From positions 9,403,001 through 9,467,000 of the forward strand of contig NC_092562.1 of the NCBI RefSeq assembly GCF_037975245.1: DNA of 64,000 nucleotides, written 5' to 3'. Both the position numbers and the translations under genes were made by a program. This document shows positions 1-9,344 of this stretch, one piece after another. The notes beneath the pieces are model-generated. The model ran no database searches, was not told the DNA's origin, and saw nothing but the letters and a program-made list of their open reading frames with translations. Position 1 is the stretch's first letter; every line of letters begins with the position of its first letter. The DNA comes from Apostichopus japonicus (taxonomy: Eukaryota > Echinodermata > Holothuroidea > Aspidochirotida > Stichopodidae).

Positions 1-2780
1 AAAGGGTTACAGTAGTTTTTTATCTTATTGTTAAACATTTCCAAATGAACTGACCATGTAAGTTAAAAAAGCATGATTTGGATATAGCCTAGGCCAACTT
101 ACTTCATCTAAAAAGTCAAAGGCTCTGAACCTAGGCATCATGAGTAGACAAGCTGTGTTCCACAACCATGAGTCATTCCTGTTAAATAGTAAATTTTGGA
201 TATGTAAATGGCTTGTTAAAGCAATGAAAGTCTTACTCAGTCTAAGGTAGAGTAGTGAAGTGGCTCTAGTCTGTAGGAAGAGTAATGAAGCCATAGGAAA
301 CTGAAGATATTTCCTTCCCTTCAGCTCATTGTTACATGGGAAAGGATGAATGGAATTACTTTATAACTGTTAAGGCCTAACGTACATTTACCATGGCAGG
401 TCGACCTTTCAAACATAATTTGCCGTCAGATGACTTACAAACATTTGCCTAGCCTATCCTAATTCCTATGCCATGGTACTTGGCTAAATTTAAGATTTTT
501 CTGTACGTTAGGCATATGGGCCTAGGGTACATTTGCTGAGGTTCTATTCGCAAACACTTAAAATGAGCCTGACGTTGGACCTAGCACAACAGCCATGCCT
601 ACTGCCAGGCGAACAGTTATTTACTTAAATTACGTTTCCGTGAATTTTAACCCTAAAGGCCCAAGTCTATAACCCTAGTCTATAGTTGGTGTAGGCCTAG
701 GCCTAGGCCTATTTGAACTTGTGCATTTACGAGACCGTAATTCGGCCAAAGTAATTAACTTGGTTAGGCTGTTATTACTTTCAAACGACCCATAGCTTCG
801 AATTTGACTCGATTAAGTAGTCGAAAGATAATTCACCTTCGTGGAATATCTTTGGAAAGTCAAAGTTTCTCTCTAGAATCTTGGAAAAAATTACGTAAGG
901 CGACCAAGGTCAGGGCTCATAGGTAGTATTACACCTTTATACTGTTAGGCTGGGTTACGCACGTCGAGTCTTGCACTAAACCAGACGGTCATATATCTTA
1001 CAAACAAGACAAGATTTTACCCATGCTGAAGTGGTACTGTCCAAACTAGTCGGTTTTGGAACAAAGGTTGAAAATATTATATTAACCAAAGACAAAAGAT
1101 CAACCCGTCGGTAAAATATCTTTGATTTTAGTGCCAAATTGTTTAAATGCTGTTGAACTGAAATTCGGATCGCAAATATAATAATGCATGAACGAACAGA
1201 GGTAGAGATGCCAGGGGGCAGCTGCTGCCTCAATTTGATAAGTGGGAGCAATAGTATGCTTTCTAAGTTGTATGATGGACTGGATTGTGCATATTAGTTC
1301 TAATTTTCAGTTCCATTCCTACTGTGTAAGGCACGGGCAGCATGTGGCCTGGGAACGAATTCCCTGGAATCTCTTGCAAGTAAGCACTTTCGGGACCCAA
1401 CTATATCAATATTTTATGGTAAATTAATAAAGTTTTAGCTCAAGTCTTGATAGGAAGGTCACTTCCTGTCACCCTAAATGGAGGGCACTTTTTGGCCCAC
1501 TGGCCCCGTGCTGTCTGAGGGAAACCGACAAGGGATGGCGACAATGATAAATCTAGACTTAAAATATCAGTCTGAGGGAAAACTGACAAACCTGTTGGTA
1601 ACTTGTGGGTTGGGAGTATTGCTAGGAAGCGAGACTTTCGAGGCGAGCTTCCTAACGTGTATTTATATGTATGCCTTTAGCATACATGTCCTTGGAACGT
1701 CTCGATTGATCATGGTGGTGAGAACATTTATAGGCCTACTACATTCAGAAAAGGTGGCAGAAGTATATTGTATAAGAAGTCACTTTAGAATAAAACAATA
1801 GCAACTTATATCAAACAGATATATGATAATACCATATCCCATTAGGCTGTAACAGGCATATTCCAATTTGGCGGCACAAACTGTTTGCCATTCAATTCCA
1901 CTATAACATTTACTAATATAGTAACTTATAAATTGTAACAACCAAAGTCATAATTTGTTAAATGACAAATTAATACTTTTTAATAACAAATTAGGAGTTT
2001 GTATAGTAACGAATAATACTAACCTGAACAAATTCATATTCAAAAAGAAGTAATAAATCGTAAAGTAAATTGATAATTTGTAATGATCAGATCAATTTTG
2101 TGACAAGTTAAACTTTTTTAATAAAAGAAACCTTCTTATGTCTTTGTATATCCATGGCCCTTAAAGTAATAAGCAATTTAGTAGTTTCCGACTGACATAT
2201 TGGCTAGGAGACTTACTTTCGGCAGTGTGGTCTGTGTTGCTTAATTAATATGGCAGAAGACGTTGGATCTTAATAGTTGATCTACTGTCCTTTAAGAGAG
2301 AAAATGGGGGCCAGAGGGAACAAGAAGACACACTATATCATAGGCCTCTAGAATAAAGATACGTCACATTAATTTTCAAAGGCCTAAAATACTCTCTTAT
2401 TATTCTTAAACCTATGTTTTGTAGCGTGGAACGGAAGTGTGACAGCTGAACCCTATAGGACTCTTCCACACGGCCTAGCATTCGAACTGTACTTCGGAAA
2501 GTGTAACGTTCGCGTTCCACAAGAGTAAAACCCAATTGCCAAGCAACCTGTGTACGAGGAAGCCCTAGTTACATCAGCTACACGTACTTATTACGTATAC
2601 ATACATGTACTTTGCATGATGTGTCTTGACATCATGTGAATCGTTGAGGTCAATGATCGAGCAGTAGCTGGGGCAGTCGACTCATATACTTTCATCTGGT
2701 GTTAAAATTCAAGTTACAAATCATAAATGATGTTGTGAAATTGAAATATAATGATTGTAACCGCATTATGCATACTGCAG
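1..2780. other. Intergenic region, no recognisable gene
   Basis: AT-rich sequence with no exon or protein family that I recognise. The open frames here are short and low in information; one of 107 codons at 1478-1801 has no recognisable domain. A short TAGGCC tandem (three copies) lies at 692-710. It is too short to be a telomere or a real satellite, and TAGGCC-rich words recur across the window. Confidence 0.6.
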
Positions 2781-2835
2781 GGAGCTACATATCTCGTTCA
2801 GGAAGTGTTGCAAAGCCATGAACTTGTGGATGAAG
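2781..2835 (+). CDS. Candidate 5' coding exon of the lysine-rich repeat gene
   Basis: A 55-bp segment bounded by a plausible acceptor (ctgcag) and donor (gaag/gtagg). In the frame that ends in phase 0 it contains an ATG at 2817 (MNLWMK) that would join in frame to the phase-0 acceptor at 9345. If real, it supplies the start codon and places the nested transposon block 3060-8091 inside the first intron. Another frame of the same segment is also open, so this is a splice-signal guess with no homology behind it. The true first exon could lie elsewhere. Confidence 0.22.
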
Positions 2836-3074
2836 GTAGGCGCCCCAAACTTGTTAATGTTATTGATGCTATTGTCGAGGTTAGGACAATGTACTACATT
2901 GTAATTTGAACGTTATCCATACGTAGGCCAATGCTAGGCAACAAATCCTATTCCATATTCCCGTTCTAAATCTGCCGACCCCTAGCGTTGGCTGGACTTA
3001 TACTGTAGGCGAGGTCACCTAAGTTAAGTTAATATTGCCCTAGTATAAGTTCCTTCACACATAGGCGTAGGAGC

Positions 3075-3218
3075 TATAAGATTCACTTGGAAAGGCTATT
3101 CGGTAAATGAAGAGGCTTAAGAGATGGCTGCCAGTGTACGAGTGGTCTTTATTGTCAAGCACAGTATAAGTAGTGGCGCTATACCAGAACCACAATACAT
3201 TTATATAATATTGTGATA
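3075..3218 (-). repeat. 3' LTR of the Ty3-type element
   Basis: A 144-bp direct repeat that looks identical to 7431-7574. On the element strand it starts TATCACAATATT and ends CTTATA, so it lacks the usual TG...CA termini. It contains an AATAAA (complement of 3148-3153) that would serve as the poly(A) signal. Confidence 0.95.
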
Positions 3219-3229
3219 TCTCCCTTTTT
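3219..3229 (-). other. Polypurine tract
   Basis: The 11 bases next to the 3' LTR read AAAAAGGGAGA on the element strand. This is the expected plus-strand primer for reverse transcription of an LTR element, in the expected position. Confidence 0.8.
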
Positions 3230-3454
3230 AAGATTAATATGTAAAGTCGGCAACATGTAAACATGATGATAGTATACATTAATTCATGGAAGATGACTGC
3301 AAAGGATCAAGTGTTAAATAAACTCATTTGTATGTAATAAAACTCACACCAAACATGTTAATGAACTATTTATGAATCACGTACTCTGATTATTTACTTT
3401 AACTATTGAACTAAAACTTTATGCATAACATGGTTTGAAGAGTGACAGTGATCA

Positions 3455-6400
3455 CTAAGCACATGATGGACATGTGGTACATGGTAGTTTTGCTTTCAAT
3501 CGTCTACCACTACGACTAGTTCGAGGGTGGTCCACTTGTGGTACAGGGTCCTCATTAACCTCAGGGTTGTTTTCCTGCTCTAGTGGAACTGATTCACCAA
3601 AGTCATAGTTTTCAACAAACGTCTCGTTTGTTTTCCTGATTACACGCCTGTTCCTCCTCAAATTTACACCTTTAACTCGAACAATATAAGACCTTGGGTC
3701 CTTAGTTTGTCTGATAACCTCACCTTGGTCCCAGTGTCGATGTGCTATTTTAACTCTGACCTTATCACCAGGTTTCAGGGGAAGCAATGGTTTAGCATGC
3801 TGATCAAAATGATTCTTTTGATTATTTTGTTGCTGTTTCAGATGTGTCTTCACATTTTTAGGCAATTTTGGCTTGAGTAAGGATGGTACAGTAGGGAGTA
3901 GGGTTTTGGTTCGCCTCCCCATCAGCCTTTGTGCAGGTGATCCTGCATCACCCTGTGGGGTGTTCCTATAATCTAGTAATGCCAAGTAAGGGTCTCTTTT
4001 ATCGTGTTTTGCCTTTTTGAGAAGTTGTTTAATTGACTGAACAGCTCTCTCTGCCATACCATTGCTTTGGGGGTAATGTGGTGAACTAGTGATATGTGTG
4101 AAACCATAATCTCCTGCAAACTGTTTAAATTCTGCAGCTGAAAATTGTGGCCCGTTATCACTGAACACTATATCAGGTAACCCGTGTCTTGCAAATTGAC
4201 TTTTGAGAACATCAATGACACACTTTGAAGAAGTACTTCCTGTTAGACGTGAAATTTCAACATACTTTGAATAGTAATCAATCAACAGGACGTAATTCTC
4301 ATTATACAGATGAAATAGGTCAACTCCAACCTTTTGCCATGGTCGGTCTGGTACATCATGACTCTTTAATGGTTGTTTTTGTTGCGATCTTTGATACTGA
4401 TTACAGGTAGTACACTGTGACACAATGTCAGCTATTTGCGAGTTCATGTGTGGCCAAAAAAGTGACTCCCTGGCCCTCTTACGGCAACTCTCAATACCTT
4501 GGTGACTACTATGTATCTTTGATAGCATTTCTTTTCTCAAGCTGGATGGAATAACAATCCTGTCCCCTTTTAGCAGGAACCCATCTTGAACCGTTATTTC
4601 ATCTCTATACTGCCAATATTCATTCAATTGATTTTTTGACTTTTGATTTGGCCATCCAGCCTTTACTGTGTTCTGGAGTAATTGTAAAATTTCATCCTTC
4701 TTTGTTTCATTTCTGATTTTATCTAGGATTTCATTGCTGATAGGTTTTTGACTGATCGTGTGTACCTCAAACTTATCACATGATTTTCCATACATAATTG
4801 TGGGAGCTCTGCTAAGGGCATCCGCAATATGTAATTCCTTCCCCGGTTTGTATTTTACCTGAATGTCATAATTCTGTATTTTAGTCATCATTCTTTGAAT
4901 ACGAGGTGGAGCTGAACCCAATGGTTTCTTATACAAGCATTCAATTGGTTTGTGATCTGTTTCTACATTTACATTAGGCTTAGCATAAATGTATTCATGA
5001 AATTTGCTCGTACCAAACACAATCGCCAACATTTCTTTTTCTATTTGAGCATAGTTTCTCTCCGCCTTGTTAAGCGAACGAGATGCGTAAGCTATCGGGT
5101 GGCCTTCCTGCAACAAGCATGCTCCCATTCCATGTTGAGAGGCATCTACCGATACTAACACCGGTTTTCCTGGGTCATAGAATTTTAGCACCGGGGCTTC
5201 AGTTAGTGCTTTCTTTATTTCCGACAAACATGCTTTATGTTGGTCATCCCATACCCATGCAACATCTTTTTCTAGCAGTTGCCTAATTGGTGTACTAATG
5301 GTAGCTAAATTAGGAATAAACTTCCCCACATAGTTAACCATACCCATTATCCGTTGGAGTGCCTGTTTATTCTCTGGATCCGGCATCTCCAATATGGCCT
5401 GAATTTTCCCGGGGTCAGGGGATAATCCTTCTGCACTGATAATGTGCCCCATATATTTCACATAAGATTGTGCAATTTTGGATTTTGCCTTATTTAGGGT
5501 CAAATTACAATCTTTGGCTCTTTTCAACACTTCTTGAAGCCTTTCATTATGTTCTGCTAGATCTTTTCCCCAAATTAAGATGTCATCCATAATTACTTCG
5601 ACCCCCGATATTCCCTCAAAGATTTGGCTAATTCGCTTCTGAAATACCTCTGGGGCTGAACATATGCCGAATGGCAATCTGCAGAACTGATATCTGCCAT
5701 ATGGGGTATTGAAAGTGACATAATGTCGACTATCTTCGCTAAGTTTTACTTGCCAAAACGCATTGCCTGCATCCAGCACTGTGAATATTTGTGCGTCTGA
5801 CAACTTACCCGCTACTTCATTTATAGACTTCATAGGGTGGTGTTCCCTTTTGACAGACTTATTTAATTCGCGCGGATCAATGCAAATTCTTACATCTTTG
5901 TTAGGTTTCTCAACAATTACCATCCCATTCACCCACTCGGTTGGTTCAGACACTTTTCTGATAACCTGAAGTTTCTCCATACGATCAAGTTCTTGTTTTA
6001 CTTTGTCCTTGAGTGCATATGGGATCCTCCGTGGTGGCTGAACTGTTGGGTTTGCGTTTTCATCGATCCTGATGGTATATTCATCCTCCAGGGTTCCCAA
6101 CCCATTGAAAACTTCCGGAAAACTTGCTACTATATTGTCCGGTGTGACAGCTGAGTTCCCGTTGACCTCTGCACTGACTGCAAACGACTTTCTTATTAAC
6201 TGCAAGGCGAGACATGTAGAAAGTCCCAATAATGGCACCAGATTTTCTTCTACAATCTGAAACTCAACAACATGGTATTTGTCTGCATGTTGCACCAAGA
6301 GCCGCTGTCGTCCTACCGTAGTGACCCGATGACCCGTATAGGAGACTAACCTCACTTTTGATCTCCTCAAGCCCTCTTGTGAGATCTTGTCGTAGATAGC

Positions 6401-7411
6401 TTTGGGCAAAATATTACACTCCGCCCCTGTGTCTATTTTCAGTGTAACGGGAGTCTCATTTATGTCCAACTTTATAGTCCATTCATCCTCCTGTGGATTG
6501 TTCTCCTCAGGCTCCAGTTTGGTTTTACCTGTCACCATTGATATGTAAAACTCCTGTTCTGAGTCACTGCTCGAGTAATTACTAGCCCCTTGGACTTTGT
6601 TAACAGATTTTTGCTTTCTCTCATTCTGGTGCGACTGCTGTTTTCCTCTACATTGTGCTGCAAAGTGTCCATACTTGCCACAATTTAGGCACTGTTTTCC
6701 ATACGCGAAGCATTGTTTTGGCCCATGGCGGCGCCCACACTTCCGACAGTCAAACGTATCCACTCGCTGCCTACTTTGTTGGTTGACGCCCTTATTATTT
6801 TGTCTGTTTTTCGTGGATCCCCGTTTATTCTTCTCAGTTTGACATGCATGAATATGGCTAGTAACATTGTTCTCTTGCAGAGACTGCGCCTGTGTTTGAC
6901 TAATTTCCGAAGCCCTGCATATTTGTATAGCAGTCTCCAGTGTTAATTTGTCATCACGCAGCAACCTAGCCCTTACTGCATCATTCGTGATTCCACACAC
7001 AACTCGGTCGCGTATCAATGTATCAGTCAGTTGCGCGAATTCACAAGATTTCGCTTTCACACGCAAATCTGTAACGTATGTGTCAATTGACTCACCCGGT
7101 TGCTGATTTCTTTTATTAAATACGTGCCTTTCGTATGTTACATTTTTCCGTGGGTTACAGTATTTCTCAAGTTGTTCCAAAATCTTCCCCAGTTTTTTGT
7201 CATCGCCTGCTGTATCCCATTTGAATGTATTGTACACTTCAACTACCTCCGGGCCTGCCACGTGTAGCAGAGTCATGGATTGCACTGCATCATCCTTCTT
7301 ACCCAGGTCGGTAGCTATGGAATAAATTTCAAAACTCTGTCTGAAACGGCGAAAGTTCTCTGCCATGTTCCCCTGTAGGGACATTGGACTTGGTGGGGTC
7401 AACTTGTCCAT
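3455..7411 (-). CDS. gag-pol: Retrotransposon Gag-Pol polyprotein, intact
   Basis: One uninterrupted frame of 1318 codons starting with ATG 19 bases inside the primer site. Rough domain positions: gag-like region 1-215; two zinc knuckles, CX2CX3HX4C at 222-234 and CX2CX4HX4C at 241-254; aspartic protease with DTG at 327-329; reverse transcriptase about 460-640 with the catalytic MDD at 608-610; RNase H about 750-870 with D756 and TDH near 818; integrase with an HHCC zinc finger (H967, H970, C1000, C1003) and the catalytic triad D1031, D1085, E1121 (35 residues between the last two). All key residues are present. Gag and Pol are fused with no frameshift or stop between them. Expected role: copying the element's RNA into DNA inside particles and integrating it. 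No envelope frame follows. The 225 bp between the stop and the polypurine tract look non-coding. Confidence 0.97.
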   Translation of the reverse strand: MDKLTPPSPMSLQGNMAENFRRFRQSFEIYSIATDLGKKDDAVQSMTLLHVAGPEVVEVYNTFKWDTAGDDKKLGKILEQLEKYCNPRKNVTYERHVFNKRNQQPGESIDTYVTDLRVKAKSCEFAQLTDTLIRDRVVCGITNDAVRARLLRDDKLTLETAIQICRASEISQTQAQSLQENNVTSHIHACQTEKNKRGSTKNRQNNKGVNQQSRQRVDTFDCRKCGRRHGPKQCFAYGKQCLNCGKYGHFAAQCRGKQQSHQNERKQKSVNKVQGASNYSSSDSEQEFYISMVTGKTKLEPEENNPQEDEWTIKLDINETPVTLKIDTGAECNILPKAIYDKISQEGLRRSKVRLVSYTGHRVTTVGRQRLLVQHADKYHVVEFQIVEENLVPLLGLSTCLALQLIRKSFAVSAEVNGNSAVTPDNIVASFPEVFNGLGTLEDEYTIRIDENANPTVQPPRRIPYALKDKVKQELDRMEKLQVIRKVSEPTEWVNGMVIVEKPNKDVRICIDPRELNKSVKREHHPMKSINEVAGKLSDAQIFTVLDAGNAFWQVKLSEDSRHYVTFNTPYGRYQFCRLPFGICSAPEVFQKRISQIFEGISGVEVIMDDILIWGKDLAEHNERLQEVLKRAKDCNLTLNKAKSKIAQSYVKYMGHIISAEGLSPDPGKIQAILEMPDPENKQALQRIMGMVNYVGKFIPNLATISTPIRQLLEKDVAWVWDDQHKACLSEIKKALTEAPVLKFYDPGKPVLVSVDASQHGMGACLLQEGHPIAYASRSLNKAERNYAQIEKEMLAIVFGTSKFHEYIYAKPNVNVETDHKPIECLYKKPLGSAPPRIQRMMTKIQNYDIQVKYKPGKELHIADALSRAPTIMYGKSCDKFEVHTISQKPISNEILDKIRNETKKDEILQLLQNTVKAGWPNQKSKNQLNEYWQYRDEITVQDGFLLKGDRIVIPSSLRKEMLSKIHSSHQGIESCRKRARESLFWPHMNSQIADIVSQCTTCNQYQRSQQKQPLKSHDVPDRPWQKVGVDLFHLYNENYVLLIDYYSKYVEISRLTGSTSSKCVIDVLKSQFARHGLPDIVFSDNGPQFSAAEFKQFAGDYGFTHITSSPHYPQSNGMAERAVQSIKQLLKKAKHDKRDPYLALLDYRNTPQGDAGSPAQRLMGRRTKTLLPTVPSLLKPKLPKNVKTHLKQQQNNQKNHFDQHAKPLLPLKPGDKVRVKIAHRHWDQGEVIRQTKDPRSYIVRVKGVNLRRNRRVIRKTNETFVENYDFGESVPLEQENNPEVNEDPVPQVDHPRTSRSGRRLKAKLPCTTCPSCA

Positions 7412-7419
7412 ACTGTTGA

Positions 7420-7430
7420 TTCTGACACCA
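7420..7430 (-). other. tRNA primer-binding site (tRNA-Leu type)
   Basis: Directly next to the 5' LTR, the element strand reads TGGTGTCAGAA. This is the complement of TTCTGACACCA, the 3' end typical of animal leucine tRNAs. It primes minus-strand DNA synthesis. Confidence 0.85.
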
Positions 7431-7574
7431 TATAAGATTCACTTGGAAAGGCTATTCGGTAAATGAAGAGGCTTAAGAGATGGCTGCCAGTGTACGAGTG
7501 GTCTTTATTGTCAAGCACAGTATAAGTAGTGGCGCTATACCAGAACCACAATACATTTATATAATATTGTGATA
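7431..7574 (-). repeat. 5' LTR of the Ty3-type element, with TATA and AATAAA
   Basis: A 144-bp repeat that looks identical to the 3' LTR. On the element strand a TATATAAAT box lies about 10 bases from the left edge, and AATAAA (complement of 7504-7509) lies about 65 bases in. Promoter and poly(A) signal are therefore packed into a very short LTR. Confidence 0.95.
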
Positions 7575-7873
7575 GGAGCCTTATTTGATTTGGGGGGGCT
7601 GTAACGACTTGCCCGAAAAATGTAACGAAAATTTTTCACGCGCTACGCGCGCGTTTAACCTCTGAATGTGCATATCATATACGCATTTATCAGTTATTAC
7701 ATCACATGCCAATAACTGATGAATGCCTAAATGACATGCACAATAAGGTGTACAAAGCGCGCAGAATGCGCGAAAATTTTTTGTTATATTTTCCATGTTA
7801 TTACCCTTCCATATTGGATATATATATTGGGCAAGTTGTTACAATTATAACGATAATAATATCAGTTTAACCA

Positions 7874-8045
7874 TTGAAAAACACATTGCAAATTATTCTT
7901 CTTTCTGTAGGTGCCCGAAAAATTCTCAGCATATTGCACGAATTTTTACCCCCAAAAAATTGAAAAACACATTGCAAATTTTTCTTCTTTCAGTAGGTGC
8001 CCGAAAAATTCTCAGCATTTTGCCCGAATTTTCACGAAAAATTTT
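7874..8045. repeat. 86-bp tandem duplication inside the hAT-like element
   Basis: The word ttgaaaaacacattgcaaat starts at 7874 and again at 7960. It is followed both times by the same tail through the gtgcccgaaaaattctcagc motif. It is an internal duplication of the non-autonomous element and is non-coding. Confidence 0.7.
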
Positions 8046-8099
8046 GGTTGGGGGGCTGCAGCCCCCCAGCCCCCTGCCTCCTACGCCTATGCCTTCACA

Positions 8100-9344
8100 A
8101 CTGGTTGGTCCATGAAAAGAAATTTATAATCTCACTTTTTTGTTAACAAAAATTTACAAGCAGGCATATTACAGTTTTTTAATTAGTATTCCAATTAATT
8201 AGTAAGTAATGCAGATATGTTTATGACAAAAGGAATACATCTCCAAAACCACTTTTCTTTAAACAACCCCTACTTGCACTAAATTCAGAGTAAAAATATT
8301 TAGTATTTTGTATTATTTTTGTATTTTGTATTATTGCCTAATAAGTAACAGGCCTAGGCCCCTAGGCCGGCCTAGAACTTGAATCAAGGCTGAAGGCTAC
8401 TACCACTGGATATAGCTTTGCAAATGTCAAACACTTGATCCAAAAAATTGTGAAAAAAAGTCAAACTCTGTTAAGTATTAAGAATCTATCTTGTACAGAC
8501 CCATCAGAAACTGTCAAGTAAAATATATTTTGATGTTTTGCTAGTAAATGGAATTGTAACTTGTTACAGATATTTGGTAACATTCCATCGATACTTTACT
8601 AATGATGATACTTACTTTGCAATTACCTGCACTGATGAACAATCCAGATGATTCTGGTTATAGGAGGAAACAGCTAAGTTCCATACAAAAGATTCAACAT
8701 ATAGCAATATATAAACTGATGCACTCATAAATGTATAATGAATGTAGTAGAAAAAAAATAATTAAATTTCTGCATATATATATCCATTTTGCAAGTATGT
8801 TTGCTCTTGGATAGGCTTAGGATAATTTGTAATGAGTTACAATTAGTGAGTGTGGTCCAATCAGAATTTTGCCCAACACTTCAATCCTACTTTTTTGTGT
8901 AATAAGTTATGTATGTGTTGGTCATTTTCTGTCTTAACTATTGATGAATGTAAATCTTTGTACAATAGTAGCTCCAAAATTAAACCATAATGCAATTGAC
9001 AGATCGCTTTTACAAATTGCTGTAAGACTTAACATCAATGTGCATTGGAATACTTTTAATATCTGGTGCTTAAGACAAACAGTGTAACTACAACATGGCT
9101 TCAAGTACGACTTTATAGTATATTAAGAGATTACAAACATTAATGACAGACACACATTAAGTGAAAAATACTCCTGAAAAGTTGAGATAAGGAGATCAGA
9201 GATTGGTCAATACCAAACAAGCAACTGTAAATGGATTCATTATATCTTAGGATGTCAGGTCATCTAACCTTAAGCTTACCTTTAGCATGTTTAATAGGCC
9301 ATTCCCCAAATTTAATATAATTTATTTTCCAACATTCCCTTCAG
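8100..9344. other. Non-coding stretch upstream of the repeat-protein exon
   Basis: AT-rich, with no recognisable exon, repeat or family. If the candidate exon at 2781-2835 is real, this is the 3' part of intron 1. It ends in a good acceptor (ttttccaacattcccttcag) at 9344. Confidence 0.5.

Larger units (their letters stand above)
3075..7574 (-). mobile_element. Complete Ty3-type LTR retrotransposon
   Basis: A 4500-bp element read on the minus strand: 5' LTR 7431-7574, primer site 7420-7430, one gag-pol frame 7411-3455, polypurine tract 3219-3229, 3' LTR 3075-3218. The 144-bp LTRs look identical base for base, and the element is flanked by a 5-bp duplication ggagc (3070-3074 and 7575-7579). 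Identical LTRs with an unbroken frame indicate a very recent insertion. The domain order protease, RT, RNase H, integrase is that of Ty3/gypsy. A short LTR and a single fused frame resemble the mag/SURL/Steamer lineage, but that placement is inference. It sits inside an older hAT-like element and antisense to the lysine-rich gene. Confidence 0.95.
3060..8091. mobile_element. hAT-like non-autonomous element, split by an LTR retrotransposon
   Basis: Inverted ends CATAGGCGTAGGAG (3060-3073; complement at 8078-8091) are flanked by a perfect 8-bp duplication ccttcaca (3052-3059 and 8092-8099). Eight-base duplications and CA-starting ends are characteristic of hAT transposons. Removing the LTR element and one copy of its 5-bp duplication leaves about 527 bp with no coding capacity, so it is non-autonomous. 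A related copy with the same ends and its own 8-bp duplication lies at 22729-23139, which confirms the family. Confidence 0.75.

Noticed and set aside
692-710. TAGGCC tandem as telomere-like or satellite DNA
   Set aside because: Only three units, and not the animal telomere word.
3973-6946. Several 60-80-codon frames inside the retrotransposon
   Set aside because: All overlap the intact gag-pol frame and carry no domains.
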